Positions 28,701 to 37,222 of a stretch of 64,000 nt of DNA are shown piece by piece; within the stretch, counting starts at the first letter, position 1; each line of letters starts with the position of its first letter. The DNA comes from CAWIMX01 sp963792785. GTDB taxonomy: Bacteria > Acidobacteriota > Vicinamibacteria > Vicinamibacterales > CAVVIG01. The translations under genes were made by a program, and so were the position numbers. Under the pieces are notes generated by a model, which saw nothing but the letters and a program-made list of their open reading frames with translations, did not search any database and had not been told where the DNA came from. Location: the NCBI GenBank assembly GCA_963792785.1, contig CAWBXO010000004.1:310001-374000 (forward strand). Direction: 5' to 3'.

Positions 28701-29084
28701 CTGCTGTTCCTGAACCCGGCGGCCTTCGCCGTCCCGGCGCCGGGCTCGTTCGGCAACCTCGAACGCAATTCGCTGCACGGCCCGGGCGTGAACCAGGTGG
28801 ACCTCGTGATGGCCAAGCGGCTCAACGTGTCGCGGGGGCAGAACCTCGAATTCCGCGTCGAGGTGTTCAACCTGTTCAACCGGGCGAACTTCTCCAACCC
28901 GGTCGGCACGCTGCCCGACGCCCTGCCGAGCGGCAGCGTGAACGACGCGAACAAGCTCCAGCCCGGCCAGCCCTACTCGTCGGCCGCGGCCGGCTCGTTC
29001 GGCAAGATCACCGGCACGCTCGGCCGCACCGTCGGGCTGGGCACCAGCCGCCAGGTGCAGCTCGCGATTCGGCTCAACTTCTAG
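25769..29084 (+). CDS. Oar-like TonB-dependent receptor (one frameshift)
   Basis: ATG 25769 follows a GGGAGGA ribosome site. A signal peptide (to ALAQ), a carboxypeptidase-regulatory domain (GFTGTVRDQSGAFVTGATVTV), a plug (LPVNGRQMSQLMLQAPG ... IRYDGIEGSAI) and a long barrel follow, the layout of Oar-type receptors common in Acidobacteriota. The frame breaks near 26657: one extra C turns QNQYGFSIGGPIVTNKAFFFGSY into QNQYRLLD. The remainder, from GFSIGGPI to LGTSRQVQLAIRLNF, is intact to 29084, so an indel error is likely. A Pho-type box upstream suggests use in phosphate starvation, perhaps taking up organic phosphorus compounds. Confidence 0.88.
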
Positions 29085-29105
29085 TCAGGCAGGCATAGGC
29101 ACGAC

Positions 29106-29152
29106 ACGGGCGCGCCAAGGTGATATACACCTTGTCGCGCCCGTCCTCTTTT
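29106..29152 (+). terminator. Rho-independent terminator after the TonB receptor
   Basis: A 9-bp GC stem, ACGGGCGCG (29106-29114) with CGCGCCCGT (29136-29144), continues after one mismatch into CAAGGTG/CACCTTG and closes on a short AT loop. It is followed by CCTCTTTT. It sits 22 bases after the receptor stop codon. Confidence 0.7.
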
Positions 29153-29154
29153 CG

Positions 29155-29252
29155 GGCTGGTGGGTCGGGTGGGGCAGGTAGGTCGGGTGGGACCGTCAGC
29201 GACGGCAGTGCGGCGGGGGTTGGGGGCCCCGCCGCCATAGGTTAATAATGAC
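29155..29252 (-). repeat. GGGTCGGGTGGGG array plus a GGGGCCCC hairpin element copy
   Basis: 29155-29195 stacks units such as GGTGGGTCGGGTGGGGCAGG. The same units occur inside dnaE2 (about 16640), imuB (about 17090) and the anti-sigma gene (about 51690). From 29195 to 29252 the minus strand reads GTCATTATTAACCTATGG, then a hairpin GGCGGCGGGG with CCCCCGCCGC. The glpQ start codon at 29248 lies inside this element's left end. Confidence 0.65.
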
Positions 29253-30153
29253 CAGAATACTGATCGCCTTGGTCGCGCTATTTGCACTTCAGGCCGCGCA
29301 GCCGACGTCCACCACGAAGCAGGCGATCGCGCATCGCGGGGCGTCGGGCTACGCGCCCGAGCACACGCTCGCGGCGTACCGGCTCGCCATGGACCAGGGC
29401 GCGGACTTCGTCGAGCAGGACCTCGCCGTGACGAAGGACGGCGTCCTCGTCTGCCTGCACGACGACACGCTCGAGCGCACGTCGAACATCGAGGACGTCT
29501 TTCCGGCACGCCCGTCGGCGGGCGTCCAGTCGCGCGCGCCGGGGCCGCACTGGCTCGCCAACGACTTCACGGTCGACGAGCTGAAGCGCCTCGACATGGG
29601 CTCGTGGTTCGACGCGAAGTTCGCGGGCGCGCGCATCGTCACCTTTCAGGAAGCGATCGACCTCGTGCGCGGCAAGGCGGGGCTCTATCCGGAGCTGAAG
29701 TCGCCGCCGCTCTACACCGCCCGCGGCGTCGACATGGAGCAGATCTTCGTCGCGGCCGTGAAGAAGAACGGCCTCGACACGCCGGCCTCATTGAAGACGA
29801 CGCCGGTGATCATCCAGTCATTCGACGAGGCCACCATCCGCCGCGTCGCCGTGGACCTGCCGACGATCCCGCGCGTCTTCCTCACCTCGGACGAGGCGGA
29901 CGTGACCGGGGCGCGGCTGAAGGCACTCGCCGGGTTCGCGAGCGGCATCGCCCCCGAGAAGAGCGTCATCGCGCGCCATCCGGAAATGGTCGGCCAGGCC
30001 CACGCCCTCGGCCTCACCGTGACGTCGTGGACCTTCCGCGCCGGCGAGCGCACCGACTTCCCGTCCGTAAAGGACGAGATGTCGCACTTCCTCTACGACC
30101 TCGGCATCGACGCCCTCTTCACCAACAACCCCGACCAGTTCCCGCGTCGGTGA
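29248..30153 (+). CDS. glpQ: Secreted glycerophosphodiester phosphodiesterase
   Basis: GlpQ releases glycerol-3-phosphate from phospholipid headgroup esters in the periplasm. It has a signal peptide (MTRILIALVALFALQAAQP) and the catalytic start AIAHRGASGYAPEHTLAAYRLAMDQGADFVEQDLAVTKDGVLVCLHDDTLERTS, with both histidines and the EQD/DDT metal ligands. It ends LGIDALFTNNPDQFPRR, with TGA supplied by a palindromic repeat. Because it follows a receptor carrying a Pho-type box, it is probably part of phosphate scavenging, although a terminator lies between the two. Confidence 0.93.
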   Translation: MTRILIALVALFALQAAQPTSTTKQAIAHRGASGYAPEHTLAAYRLAMDQGADFVEQDLAVTKDGVLVCLHDDTLERTSNIEDVFPARPSAGVQSRAPGPHWLANDFTVDELKRLDMGSWFDAKFAGARIVTFQEAIDLVRGKAGLYPELKSPPLYTARGVDMEQIFVAAVKKNGLDTPASLKTTPVIIQSFDEATIRRVAVDLPTIPRVFLTSDEADVTGARLKALAGFASGIAPEKSVIARHPEMVGQAHALGLTVTSWTFRAGERTDFPSVKDEMSHFLYDLGIDALFTNNPDQFPRR

Positions 30154-30250
30154 TCACGCGGCGATCAGAATCACCGAAATGCAACACGAAGACGCGAAGA
30201 CCCGAAGAAGAGAATCTTCGGGCCTTCGGGCCTTCGTGGTTGCCTTTTCG
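30151..30250 (+). repeat. TGATCAC palindromic element, copy 2
   Basis: It begins TGATCACGCGGCGATCAG at the glpQ stop codon. CACCGAAATGCAACACGAAG then leads into a left arm of ACGAAGACGCGAAGACCCGAAG and a mirrored CTTCGGGCCTTCGGGCCTTCGTGGTTGC. The head and the AAATGC boundary match copies 1 and 3. Confidence 0.85.
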
Positions 30251-30278
30251 TGATGGGAATGCCGCGTGGCGGCGGGAC

Positions 30279-31121
30279 CTACGCGATGCGCGACATCCGC
30301 CTCGTCGCAAAGCGGGCGGCCAGCGAGCAGACGAGGACGATCCCGACCAGCACGAGCGCGCCGGCCCAGGCCTGGCGGTGCCAGTCCTCATAGGGCGAGA
30401 TCGCGAACGCGTAGATCTGGACGGTGAGCGACGCGATGGGCTGGAAGATGTTCGTGCTGAAGTAGGTGTTGTTGAATGAGGTGAAGAGCAGCGGCGCCGT
30501 CTCGCCCGCGATGCGCGCGAGGGCCAGCACGATGCCGGTCATGATCCCCGGCAGCGCGGCCGGCAGGACCACGGTAAAGACCGCCCGCGCGCGCGTCGCG
30601 CCCAGGGCGAGCGCGCCCTCGCGCATCGTGGACGGCACGAGCCGCAGCAGTTCCTCGGTGGTGCGCGCGATGATCGGGATCATCATCACGCCGAGCGCCA
30701 GGCCGCCCGCGAGCGCGCTGAACTGCTTGAACGGCAGCACCGCGACGCCGTAGGCGAAGACGCCGATGACGATCGACGGCACGCCGTTCAGCGTGTCGGC
30801 CGCGAAGCGGACGAGCGACGCGAACCGCGTGCCGGCGTACTCGGCCGCGTAGACCCCGCTCATGACGCCGATGGGAATGGCGAACGCCGCCCCGATGCCG
30901 GTCAGCATCAGCGTGCCGACGATCGCGTTCGCCATGCCGCCGCCGACTTCGCCGACCGGCGCCGGCATGTGGATGAGGAAGTCGATGTTGAGCGCCCCGA
31001 TGCCCTGCACCACGACGAAGAACAGCACGGCGACGAGCGGCAGCAGCGCGAGCAGCACGGACAGGCCGCAGAACACCACGAACGCCGTCGAGATCAGCTT
31101 CCGCCGGGCCGTGCGGCTCAT
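30279..31121 (-). CDS. pstA: Phosphate ABC transporter permease PstA
   Basis: PstA is one of two inner-membrane permeases of the high-affinity phosphate importer. It has six predicted helices and the family tracts GVMSGVYAAEYAG, FAADTLNGVPSIVIGVFAYG and the ABC-coupling EELLRLVPSTMREGALALGATRARAVFTVVLPAALPGIMTG. ATG 31121 overlaps the pstC stop by four bases. It is the last gene of porin-pstS-pstC-pstA; the ATPase pstB lies 14 kb away with phoU. Confidence 0.95.
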   Translation of the reverse strand: MSRTARRKLISTAFVVFCGLSVLLALLPLVAVLFFVVVQGIGALNIDFLIHMPAPVGEVGGGMANAIVGTLMLTGIGAAFAIPIGVMSGVYAAEYAGTRFASLVRFAADTLNGVPSIVIGVFAYGVAVLPFKQFSALAGGLALGVMMIPIIARTTEELLRLVPSTMREGALALGATRARAVFTVVLPAALPGIMTGIVLALARIAGETAPLLFTSFNNTYFSTNIFQPIASLTVQIYAFAISPYEDWHRQAWAGALVLVGIVLVCSLAARFATRRMSRIA

Positions 31122-32074
31122 GCGGCGCTCTCCGAGGCCGGCACCACGGCCGTGGCCGCCGGCGTGTGGCGCTCGCTCTTGGCCATGCTCCAGATGAGCA
31201 GCCGCGAGAGCGAGTTGACGATCAGCGTGATGATGAAGAGCACCAGCCCGATCTCGATCAGCGCGTTCAGGTAGAGATTGCCGACGGCCTCGGTGAACTC
31301 ATTCGCGATGACGGCCGCCATCGTGTACTGCGGCGCGAAGAGCGAGGCGGACAGCTTCGGGCTGTTCCCAATCACCATCGTCACGGCCATCGTCTCGCCG
31401 AGCGCGCGGCCGAAGCCGAGCATCACGGCGCCGACGATGCCCGTGCGCGCGTAGAAGAGCGCCGCGCGGATCGCCTCGAAGCGCGTGGCGCCGAGCGCGT
31501 AGGCGCCCTCGCGCTGGGCGCGCGGGACCGAGCGCAGGACCTCACGCGCCACCGACGAGGTGAAGGGCACGACCATGACCGCGAGGATCAACCCGGCCGC
31601 GAGCATGCCGACGCCGAGCGGCGGCCCGCTGAAGAGCGGGGTCGCGCGCAGCCACGCCGGCGTGGCCAGTTCGAACTGCCGCACGAGCGGCACCAGGACG
31701 AAGATGCCCCAGAGGCCGTAGACGATCGACGGCACGGCGGCGAGGAGCTCGGTCAGGAACACGAGCGGCTGCTGGAGGCGCGACGGGCAGAGTTCGGAGA
31801 TGAAGACCGCGATGCCGATCGCCACGGGCGTGGACAGGGCCAGCGCCAGGATCGACGAGTAGAGCGTGCCCCAGATGAACGGCAGCGCCCCGAACTCGCC
31901 CGCGACCGGATCCCAGGTGGAGGTGCGCCAGAACGCCAGGCCGAACTCGCGGATCGAGAGGCTCGACTGCCGCGTCAGCTCGACGCCGATCGCGACGACG
32001 ATCACGACGAGGACGAGCGCGAAGGCGCCCGTCCCCATCCGGAACCACCGATCGTCAGACCGCGATCGTGCCAT
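31118..32074 (-). CDS. pstC: Phosphate ABC transporter permease PstC
   Basis: PstC pairs with PstA to form the phosphate channel. The protein has an N-terminal helix, a periplasmic loop (GLAFWRTSTWDPVAGEFGALPFIWGTL) and the family tract LAAVPSIVYGLWGIFVLVP. The coupling loop EVLRSVPRAQREGAYALGATRFEAI precedes GRALGETMAVTMVIGN. It starts 20 bases after pstS. The length of 318 residues is normal. Confidence 0.95.
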   Translation of the reverse strand: MARSRSDDRWFRMGTGAFALVLVVIVVAIGVELTRQSSLSIREFGLAFWRTSTWDPVAGEFGALPFIWGTLYSSILALALSTPVAIGIAVFISELCPSRLQQPLVFLTELLAAVPSIVYGLWGIFVLVPLVRQFELATPAWLRATPLFSGPPLGVGMLAAGLILAVMVVPFTSSVAREVLRSVPRAQREGAYALGATRFEAIRAALFYARTGIVGAVMLGFGRALGETMAVTMVIGNSPKLSASLFAPQYTMAAVIANEFTEAVGNLYLNALIEIGLVLFIITLIVNSLSRLLIWSMAKSERHTPAATAVVPASESAA

Positions 32075-32094
32075 GACCCAAACCCGCGACTACT

Positions 32095-33165
32095 CTACCC
32101 GATCTGAATCTTCCCGAGCGCTTGCAGTTCCTGCTGCACCACCGAGGCCGGCAGCGGCGCATAGCCGAGATCGGCGCAGTACTGCTGGCCGTCGGCGAGG
32201 GCCCACTTCATGAAATCGACCATCGCTGCCGCGCGGACCTTGTCGGTGGGGTTCTCGTAGAACAGCATCCAGGTGAACGACGAGATCGGGTAGGCGCCCG
32301 AACCCTCCGCGTTCGTAATCGAGACGCGGAAGTCGGCGGGCATGCTCGCGGCCGCGCCGGCCGCGGCGGCCGTCACCGACTCGGTCGTGGCCCGCACGAA
32401 TTCGCCGGCCACGTTCTGCACCGAGCCGTAACTGATCGTGTTCTGCAGCGCGTAGATCAGTTCGACGTAACCGATCGACCCCGGCGTCTGCGTGACGAAG
32501 CCCGACACGCCCTCGTTGCCCTTGCCGCCCACGCCGGCCGGCCAGTTCACCGAGCTGTTCACGCCGACCTTCGTCTTCCACTCCTCGGACACTTTCGAGA
32601 GGTAGTCCACCCAGATGTACGTGGTGCCCGAGCCTTCGGACCGGTGCACGACCGTGATGTCGGTGGCGGGCAGCGTGACGCCGGCGTTCAGCGCGGTGAT
32701 CGCGGGGTCGTTCCACTTCGTAATCTTCCCGAGGTAGATATCAGCGAGCACCGGCCCCGTGAACTTCAGCTCGGCCGTCACGCCGGGGATGTTGTAGACC
32801 GGCACGACGGCGCCGAGCACGGTCGGAAAGTGCAGGATCGGCGACGGCGCCTCGGCGAGCTGCTCGTCGGTCATCGGTCCGTCCGACGCGCCGAAGAACA
32901 CCGTCTGCGCGGTGACCTGACGGACGCCGGCCCCCGATCCCACCGACTGGTAGTTCACCTTCACGTTCGGGTGCAGCTTGTTGTACTCGTTGAACCACTT
33001 CGAGTAGATCGGGTTCGGGAACGTCGCGCCGGCGCCGTTGATCGTCAGCTCCGGCCCCGCCGCCGCCCCGCCGCCTTCCGTCTGCGGCGCACCGCCGCCG
33101 CACGCCGCCGCGCCGACCGCCGCGGCCAGGATGGCCGTCATCACGCCGTGTTTCATCGCACTCAT
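32095..33165 (-). CDS. pstS: Phosphate-binding lipoprotein PstS
   Basis: PstS captures phosphate in the periplasm and delivers it to PstCA. The signal MKHGVMTAILAAAVGAAACGGG ends in a lipobox cysteine. The binding protein begins LTINGAGATFPNPIYSKWFNEY and contains QSVGSGAGVRQ, FGASDGPM and VHRSEGSGTTYIWVDYLSKVS, which carry the phosphate-contacting Ser, Asp, Arg and Thr residues. The start is ATG 33165 or 33156. It lies 13 bases after the porin gene in the operon. Confidence 0.95.
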   Translation of the reverse strand: MSAMKHGVMTAILAAAVGAAACGGGAPQTEGGGAAAGPELTINGAGATFPNPIYSKWFNEYNKLHPNVKVNYQSVGSGAGVRQVTAQTVFFGASDGPMTDEQLAEAPSPILHFPTVLGAVVPVYNIPGVTAELKFTGPVLADIYLGKITKWNDPAITALNAGVTLPATDITVVHRSEGSGTTYIWVDYLSKVSEEWKTKVGVNSSVNWPAGVGGKGNEGVSGFVTQTPGSIGYVELIYALQNTISYGSVQNVAGEFVRATTESVTAAAAGAAASMPADFRVSITNAEGSGAYPISSFTWMLFYENPTDKVRAAAMVDFMKWALADGQQYCADLGYAPLPASVVQQELQALGKIQIG

Positions 33166-33178
33166 GGAACCCGTCCTC

Positions 33179-34282
33179 CTAGAAGTTAATCAAACCGTGC
33201 ACGGCGATTCGCCGCTGGTCTTGCGGCGCCGGCGTGACGTTGTGGAACGTCTGCCCGTCGTAGTCGATCATGAACGCCGACGCCACGCTGCCCTGCATCG
33301 GGAACCAGTACGCGACCCCAACGATCGTGCGCGTGCGCGTCTGGCGGTCGAACGCCGTGTCGGGCGTGAGGTGGTCGTACCGCAGCAGCGCCTCCCAGCC
33401 CGAGGGCGCGCGCGGCGTGGCCCAGATTGAAAAGCCGCGGCCGTCGGTCTCGCTGAGCGCCACCGACGCGCGGTCGGCCGTCGCGAGGTACTCGAAGCCC
33501 GCGTTCAGCCGCGGATGCTCGTACGTCACGTTGCCGATCAAGCGGCGGCGCGGGCCGTGCTGCACGTAGGCGTCGGCGTCGTAGAAGATCGCCGCCCGCA
33601 GGCCGTGGAGCGCCGCCGTCCCGCTGTGGGCGAAGGGCCGCACCGCGCCGCGCACCATGAACGCCTTCTCGTTGTTCACTTCGGCGTGGTTGTAGTTCTC
33701 GCCGTTGTAGACGCCGGCGTGCACGTCGCCCCAGTTGTCCTTCACGTTGTAGTGGACCGAGGCGCCGCCGTCGGCCGACGCGAAATAGCCCTCGCGCTCG
33801 GCGAACATCGTCCCCTGGAAGCGGTAACGGTAGATGCCCTCGGCGTAGTCGAGCCACGGCGTCTGCTGGATGCCGAGCCGCACCCACGATCCCGCGGGCA
33901 TCCAGTCGTCCAGGTTCACCTGGGCGAAGGCATATTTCAGGCGAAACACCATGCTGCCGTTCAGCGACGTCCCCGAGCCGCTCTCACGCGTCACGTCGGG
34001 CGTGATGCGGAAGGCGACGCGATCGGACAGCGTCCCCGTGATGTTGATGTAGCTTCGCGTCACGTTGAACGAGCTGGCGTGAATCGCGTTGCCGTCGGCA
34101 TCGGTCGTCTCGGGATCCTTCACGTAGGTGTAGTCCGCGTAGATCGTCGCGCCGACTTTGACCGACGGGGTCGTTCCGGACGAGGTCTGCGCCGACGCGC
34201 GCCCGCCCGTCACCCCAGCCGCCAGCACGCCCACCCACACCGCCATCCGGCACACACGCGAGCCGTTGAAGTCCAATTGCAT
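33179..34282 (-). CDS. OprP/OprO-like phosphate-selective porin
   Basis: The outer-membrane porin of about 367 residues has a signal peptide (VWVGVLAAGVTGGRASAQ) and a 16-strand barrel. The barrel has the family's KVGATIYADYTYVKDPET start, LKYAFAQVNLDDWMPAGSWVRLGIQQTPWLDYAEGIYRYRFQGTM, and an aromatic end (AVHGLINF). It heads the pst operon, and a Pho-type box lies about 80 bases upstream, fitting phosphate uptake. ATG 34282 follows a GGAGGAGG site; an alternative start is 34315. Confidence 0.88.
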   Translation of the reverse strand: MQLDFNGSRVCRMAVWVGVLAAGVTGGRASAQTSSGTTPSVKVGATIYADYTYVKDPETTDADGNAIHASSFNVTRSYINITGTLSDRVAFRITPDVTRESGSGTSLNGSMVFRLKYAFAQVNLDDWMPAGSWVRLGIQQTPWLDYAEGIYRYRFQGTMFAEREGYFASADGGASVHYNVKDNWGDVHAGVYNGENYNHAEVNNEKAFMVRGAVRPFAHSGTAALHGLRAAIFYDADAYVQHGPRRRLIGNVTYEHPRLNAGFEYLATADRASVALSETDGRGFSIWATPRAPSGWEALLRYDHLTPDTAFDRQTRTRTIVGVAYWFPMQGSVASAFMIDYDGQTFHNVTPAPQDQRRIAVHGLINF

Positions 34283-34359
34283 CCTCCTCCTCGTGGCCTC
34301 GACCGTCGACACCATGAGAAAGAGTGTGCCTTGACGCTAATCCCCGTGTGTATCGAGCG

Positions 34360-34388
34360 TGCTTCTCGTTCGTTACACCTTTGTTAAA
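34360..34388 (-). promoter_or_regulatory. Pho-type box before the porin-pstSCA operon
   Basis: On the minus strand, TTTAACA (34388-34382), TGTAACG (34377-34371) and a weaker AGAAGCA (34366-34360) are spaced 11 bp apart. The site is on the coding strand of the porin gene, about 80 bases before its start. It matches the sites at 25667, 37691, 41032 and 44147. Confidence 0.75.
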
Positions 34389-34460
34389 TCCCGCCTTCGC
34401 CGCGCCGACTCGGATCCATGCAGCGCGGCTACGGCGCGGCAGGCATGTTGGGGATCCGCC

Positions 34461-35594
34461 CTACTGCATGACCCCCATGAAAACCAGGATCAGCTCCAGT
34501 ACCAGGATCAGGACGATGGTCAGTTCGAGCAACTGGCCGCGGGATCCGGCCGCCTGTTCGACGGCGAAGCGGTTGATGTCATCCAACGCCCGTAGCTTCT
34601 CGCGGACGTTGGCCTTCCAGTGCTCCAGGCCGAGCCGATCGGCCACGAGCCCGAAGAGCCGTGCGGCGTAGACGTCGCCGACGAACTTCAGGGCGTTCTC
34701 GGATCGATCGCTCAGCTCGTTGACGTCGATGAGGAGCTGCTGCCCCTGTCGCGCGGCGCGGGCGTAGCGCCCGCCCGCCCAGGAGGCGTACCAGGGCGGC
34801 TGCCGCTGGAGACGTCCGTAGATGCCGGCCAGCTCGTTGTCGAGCCGCTCGTCGTAGTAGCGGAACTCGAGCAGCTGGGAATTGGCGAACTCGATGATCT
34901 CGAGCGCCGCCGAGGCGCCGGCCACCGTGTCGTAGACGAAGGCGGCGTTCCAGGTCGGCACGATGAGATCGTCGGCGAGGTACGACAGGTGGTGTGAGAG
35001 GACGCGCTGCTCCTCCTCGCCGCTCAGCGCCTGCCGCTCCCCGCGCAGCGTCAGCGCGATCTCCACGCCGCGATCGCGCATCAGCTCGGCGGCGGTCTGC
35101 GGGACGTCCAGCTCGTGGACGCCGAACACCACGTAGTCCTCGCTCAGGAACGTCGCGTGAGCGCCGGCGGTCGCTCGGGCGAGCCGCTGAACGAGCCGGC
35201 GGCAGGCCTGTTCCGCCTGGCGCTCGAGCGCGTCGTTCTCGATGAGCCCCTGCGCCTCCTGCACGAGGTCGTCCCAGTCGCCCGCGAATGACCGGGCCAG
35301 CCGGATCGAGACGACGCCGTAGTCGAACACGCGGAAGCGCACCGCGAAACCGTCGATGTCCGTGACGGCCGCGGCGGCGCCGTCGAACGAGAGCGGCGGC
35401 CGCTCGTACTGCACGTAGGAGGGCGTCGCCGGTTTCGGCTGCAGACGGGCTTTCTCGGTCGGCGCCGGAACGAGCGCCGGCACGGCGTCGAGATCGATCG
35501 TCTCGGCGACATCGAACAGGAAGAACGCGTAGAGGTGGCCGATGCGGATCTGGGACAAGACGTGATGCCGGAAGTCTGGACGGAACGAAGTCAC
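34461..35594 (-). CDS. RMD1/SIF2-like DUF155 membrane protein
   Basis: The 377-residue protein has the DUF155 core: FRVFDYGVVSIRLARSF, followed by ALEIIEFANSQLLEFRYYDERLDNEL. A helical region and a C-terminal membrane anchor (LLELTIVLILVLELILVFMGVM) complete it. Yeast relatives (Rmd1, Rmd8) are membrane proteins with roles in sporulation and mitochondria; the bacterial role is unknown. GTG 35594 overlaps the TGA of the PHP gene as GTGA, so the two are coupled. It is the last gene of the GT2-PHP-DUF155 operon. Confidence 0.85.
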   Translation of the reverse strand: MTSFRPDFRHHVLSQIRIGHLYAFFLFDVAETIDLDAVPALVPAPTEKARLQPKPATPSYVQYERPPLSFDGAAAAVTDIDGFAVRFRVFDYGVVSIRLARSFAGDWDDLVQEAQGLIENDALERQAEQACRRLVQRLARATAGAHATFLSEDYVVFGVHELDVPQTAAELMRDRGVEIALTLRGERQALSGEEEQRVLSHHLSYLADDLIVPTWNAAFVYDTVAGASAALEIIEFANSQLLEFRYYDERLDNELAGIYGRLQRQPPWYASWAGGRYARAARQGQQLLIDVNELSDRSENALKFVGDVYAARLFGLVADRLGLEHWKANVREKLRALDDINRFAVEQAAGSRGQLLELTIVLILVLELILVFMGVMQ

Positions 35595-36337
35595 GCCGCC
35601 CAGGAGCCATTCCGATAGAGCGTGAGGGCCACGTCCACGTTGGCGCGCAGCGCGGCCGCGATAGCCGGCCATTTCTTCTCCGCCCGCAGCAGCGTCTTCC
35701 AGGAATACAGGTGCTTCGGCTTGTGGAAATCGCTGTTTGCGACGTAGGGGTAGTGCTTGAGGCTGGTCACCGAGAACAGGTCGTCGCGGTTGGCGGCCTC
35801 CCAGACGTCCACCAGGTCGACCAGTTTCTTGCGGTTGTCCCACAGGTAGCACGTCGAGATCTCGATCCGCCGCGTCGTCCGGTGGTGCGGGTGGCAGGCG
35901 ATGCTGAACGCGCCCTGGGCGCGGATGGCGCGCAGGATGTCCTCGGCGGACTGGTCGGCACTCACCCACTCCTTGATGTCGAGCGCGACGACGTGCGCGT
36001 TCTTCTTGCTGCGGAAGTGGTTCTGCGTGACCTCGGCGCCGGGAATCACGAGCAGCCCGTAGAGCTTCTTCGCGCGCTCGGCCTCCTTCCGGATTTCGTC
36101 CAGGTACTTCGGAAACCGCTCGGCCGTCACCGAGAACTGGCGGAAGCCGAGCGACGCGACCCGGCCCGCGCGGGCGATGAGATCGCGCTCCATGAGGATG
36201 TGGTCGGTGATCGCGATCACGTCGAAGCGCTCGGTCCGGCCGTAGAGGTCGACGACCTCGCGAATGGACAGGTGGCCGTCGCTCCACCGTGTGTGCACGT
36301 GGAAGTCGCAGAGCAGGAAGGGTTCGTATCCGGGCAC
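35591..36337 (-). CDS. PHP-domain metal-dependent phosphoesterase
   Basis: The protein has the four PHP motifs: DFHVHTRWSDG near the start, ITDH, IPGAEVT with the acidic ligand, and CHPHH with SDFHKPKH near the end. PHP enzymes hydrolyse phosphoesters using a trinuclear metal centre. At 248 residues it is a stand-alone enzyme; the substrate is unknown. GTG 36337 starts 2 bases after the glycosyltransferase stop, and the gene ends overlapping the DUF155 start, which supports a three-gene operon. Confidence 0.88.
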   Translation of the reverse strand: MPGYEPFLLCDFHVHTRWSDGHLSIREVVDLYGRTERFDVIAITDHILMERDLIARAGRVASLGFRQFSVTAERFPKYLDEIRKEAERAKKLYGLLVIPGAEVTQNHFRSKKNAHVVALDIKEWVSADQSAEDILRAIRAQGAFSIACHPHHRTTRRIEISTCYLWDNRKKLVDLVDVWEAANRDDLFSVTSLKHYPYVANSDFHKPKHLYSWKTLLRAEKKWPAIAAALRANVDVALTLYRNGSWAA

Positions 36338-36339
36338 GT

Positions 36340-37080
36340 TCAGATCCTCACATCCTGGTGGTGGCGATCCGCCGGCCGGTGGCGGAGAATCTCCGACCAG
36401 AAATTGCGCACGTAGAGGCGGAACACGGCGCCGCGTCCCATCGCGTGATAGCGCCGCGCTGACGTCCAGAGCCAGCAGCGCCGGTCCACCGCGACCAGGC
36501 CGATCGCCGTCAGGCGGCGGCCGACGTTCGTGTCCTCGCCGTGGAATTCGATCGTCTGGTCGAAGCCGCCGATCTGCGCGAGCGCCTTCGCGCTCGCCGT
36601 GAAGTTGCCGCCGTAGAAGATGGCGCCGATGCCCAGCAGGTGGTGGACGATGACGTGCGTCAGCGGGGCGACGATGTAGTCGTAGGCGCGGATGAGGGCG
36701 CGGCCGATCCAGTCCCAGTCGTAGAAGCGGTACGGCCCGGTCAGGCCGACCATCGCCGGCCGCCGCAGGAACGCCGCCTCGACGCGCTCGAGCCAGAAGA
36801 TCGGCGGCCGGCAGTCGGCGTCCACGTAGGACAGCAGGTCCCCTCGGGCCGCCAGGCGGCCCGCCTCGCGCGCGACCACCAGCCCCTTGGCCGGCTCGTC
36901 CACGACGCGCACGCCGGCAATGGCGCGCGCCACCTCGCCGGTGCGGTCCGTACTGGCGTTGTTGACGACGATGATCTCGTCGGGGAGCCGGGTCTGCGCA
37001 AGGATGGCGTGGAGACAGCCGGGGAGGAGCGCCGTTTCGTTATAGGCGCAAACGATCACGCTGATCGATGGCCGCTCCAT
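36340..37080 (-). CDS. Family 2 glycosyltransferase
   Basis: This is a GT-A type transferase of about 246 residues. It has ISVIVCAYNETALLPGCL, the nucleotide site NNASTDRT, the DAD metal motif in SYVDADCRPP, and GGFDQTIEFHGEDTNVGRRL as the acceptor-side ED motif. A hydrophobic segment (VAPLTHVIVHHLLGIGAIF) suggests membrane attachment. It probably adds a sugar to a lipid or envelope glycan. It is the first gene of an operon with the PHP and DUF155 genes. Confidence 0.9.
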   Translation of the reverse strand: MERPSISVIVCAYNETALLPGCLHAILAQTRLPDEIIVVNNASTDRTGEVARAIAGVRVVDEPAKGLVVAREAGRLAARGDLLSYVDADCRPPIFWLERVEAAFLRRPAMVGLTGPYRFYDWDWIGRALIRAYDYIVAPLTHVIVHHLLGIGAIFYGGNFTASAKALAQIGGFDQTIEFHGEDTNVGRRLTAIGLVAVDRRCWLWTSARRYHAMGRGAVFRLYVRNFWSEILRHRPADRHHQDVRI

Positions 37081-37147
37081 GGCCCCAAGATACCGGACCT
37101 GCGTAACGACGACGCCCCAACGAGATTAATTCGGTATAACGCGAAAC

Positions 37148-37215
37148 CAGCGGTTCGAGGGTTCCAGGGGTTCTGGGGGTTCCAGAGGTCCCTGGAACCC
37201 TCCGGAACCGCAGGT
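37148..37215. repeat. Palindrome of GGTTCCAG units
   Basis: GCGGTTCGAGGGTTCCAGG, GGTTCTGGG and GGTTCCAGAGG are mirrored by TCCCTGGAACC, CTCCGGAACCGC. The outer arms GCGGTTC/GAACCGC are complementary, so the whole 68 bp folds. It lies between the glycosyltransferase start and the end of a secreted-protein gene. Confidence 0.8.
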
Positions 37216-37222
37216 TCAGGTG

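Noticed and set aside
26613..28778. Long minus-strand frame opposite the Oar-like receptor
   Set aside because: The composition is that of an antisense shadow, and the plus strand encodes a recognised receptor through this whole stretch.
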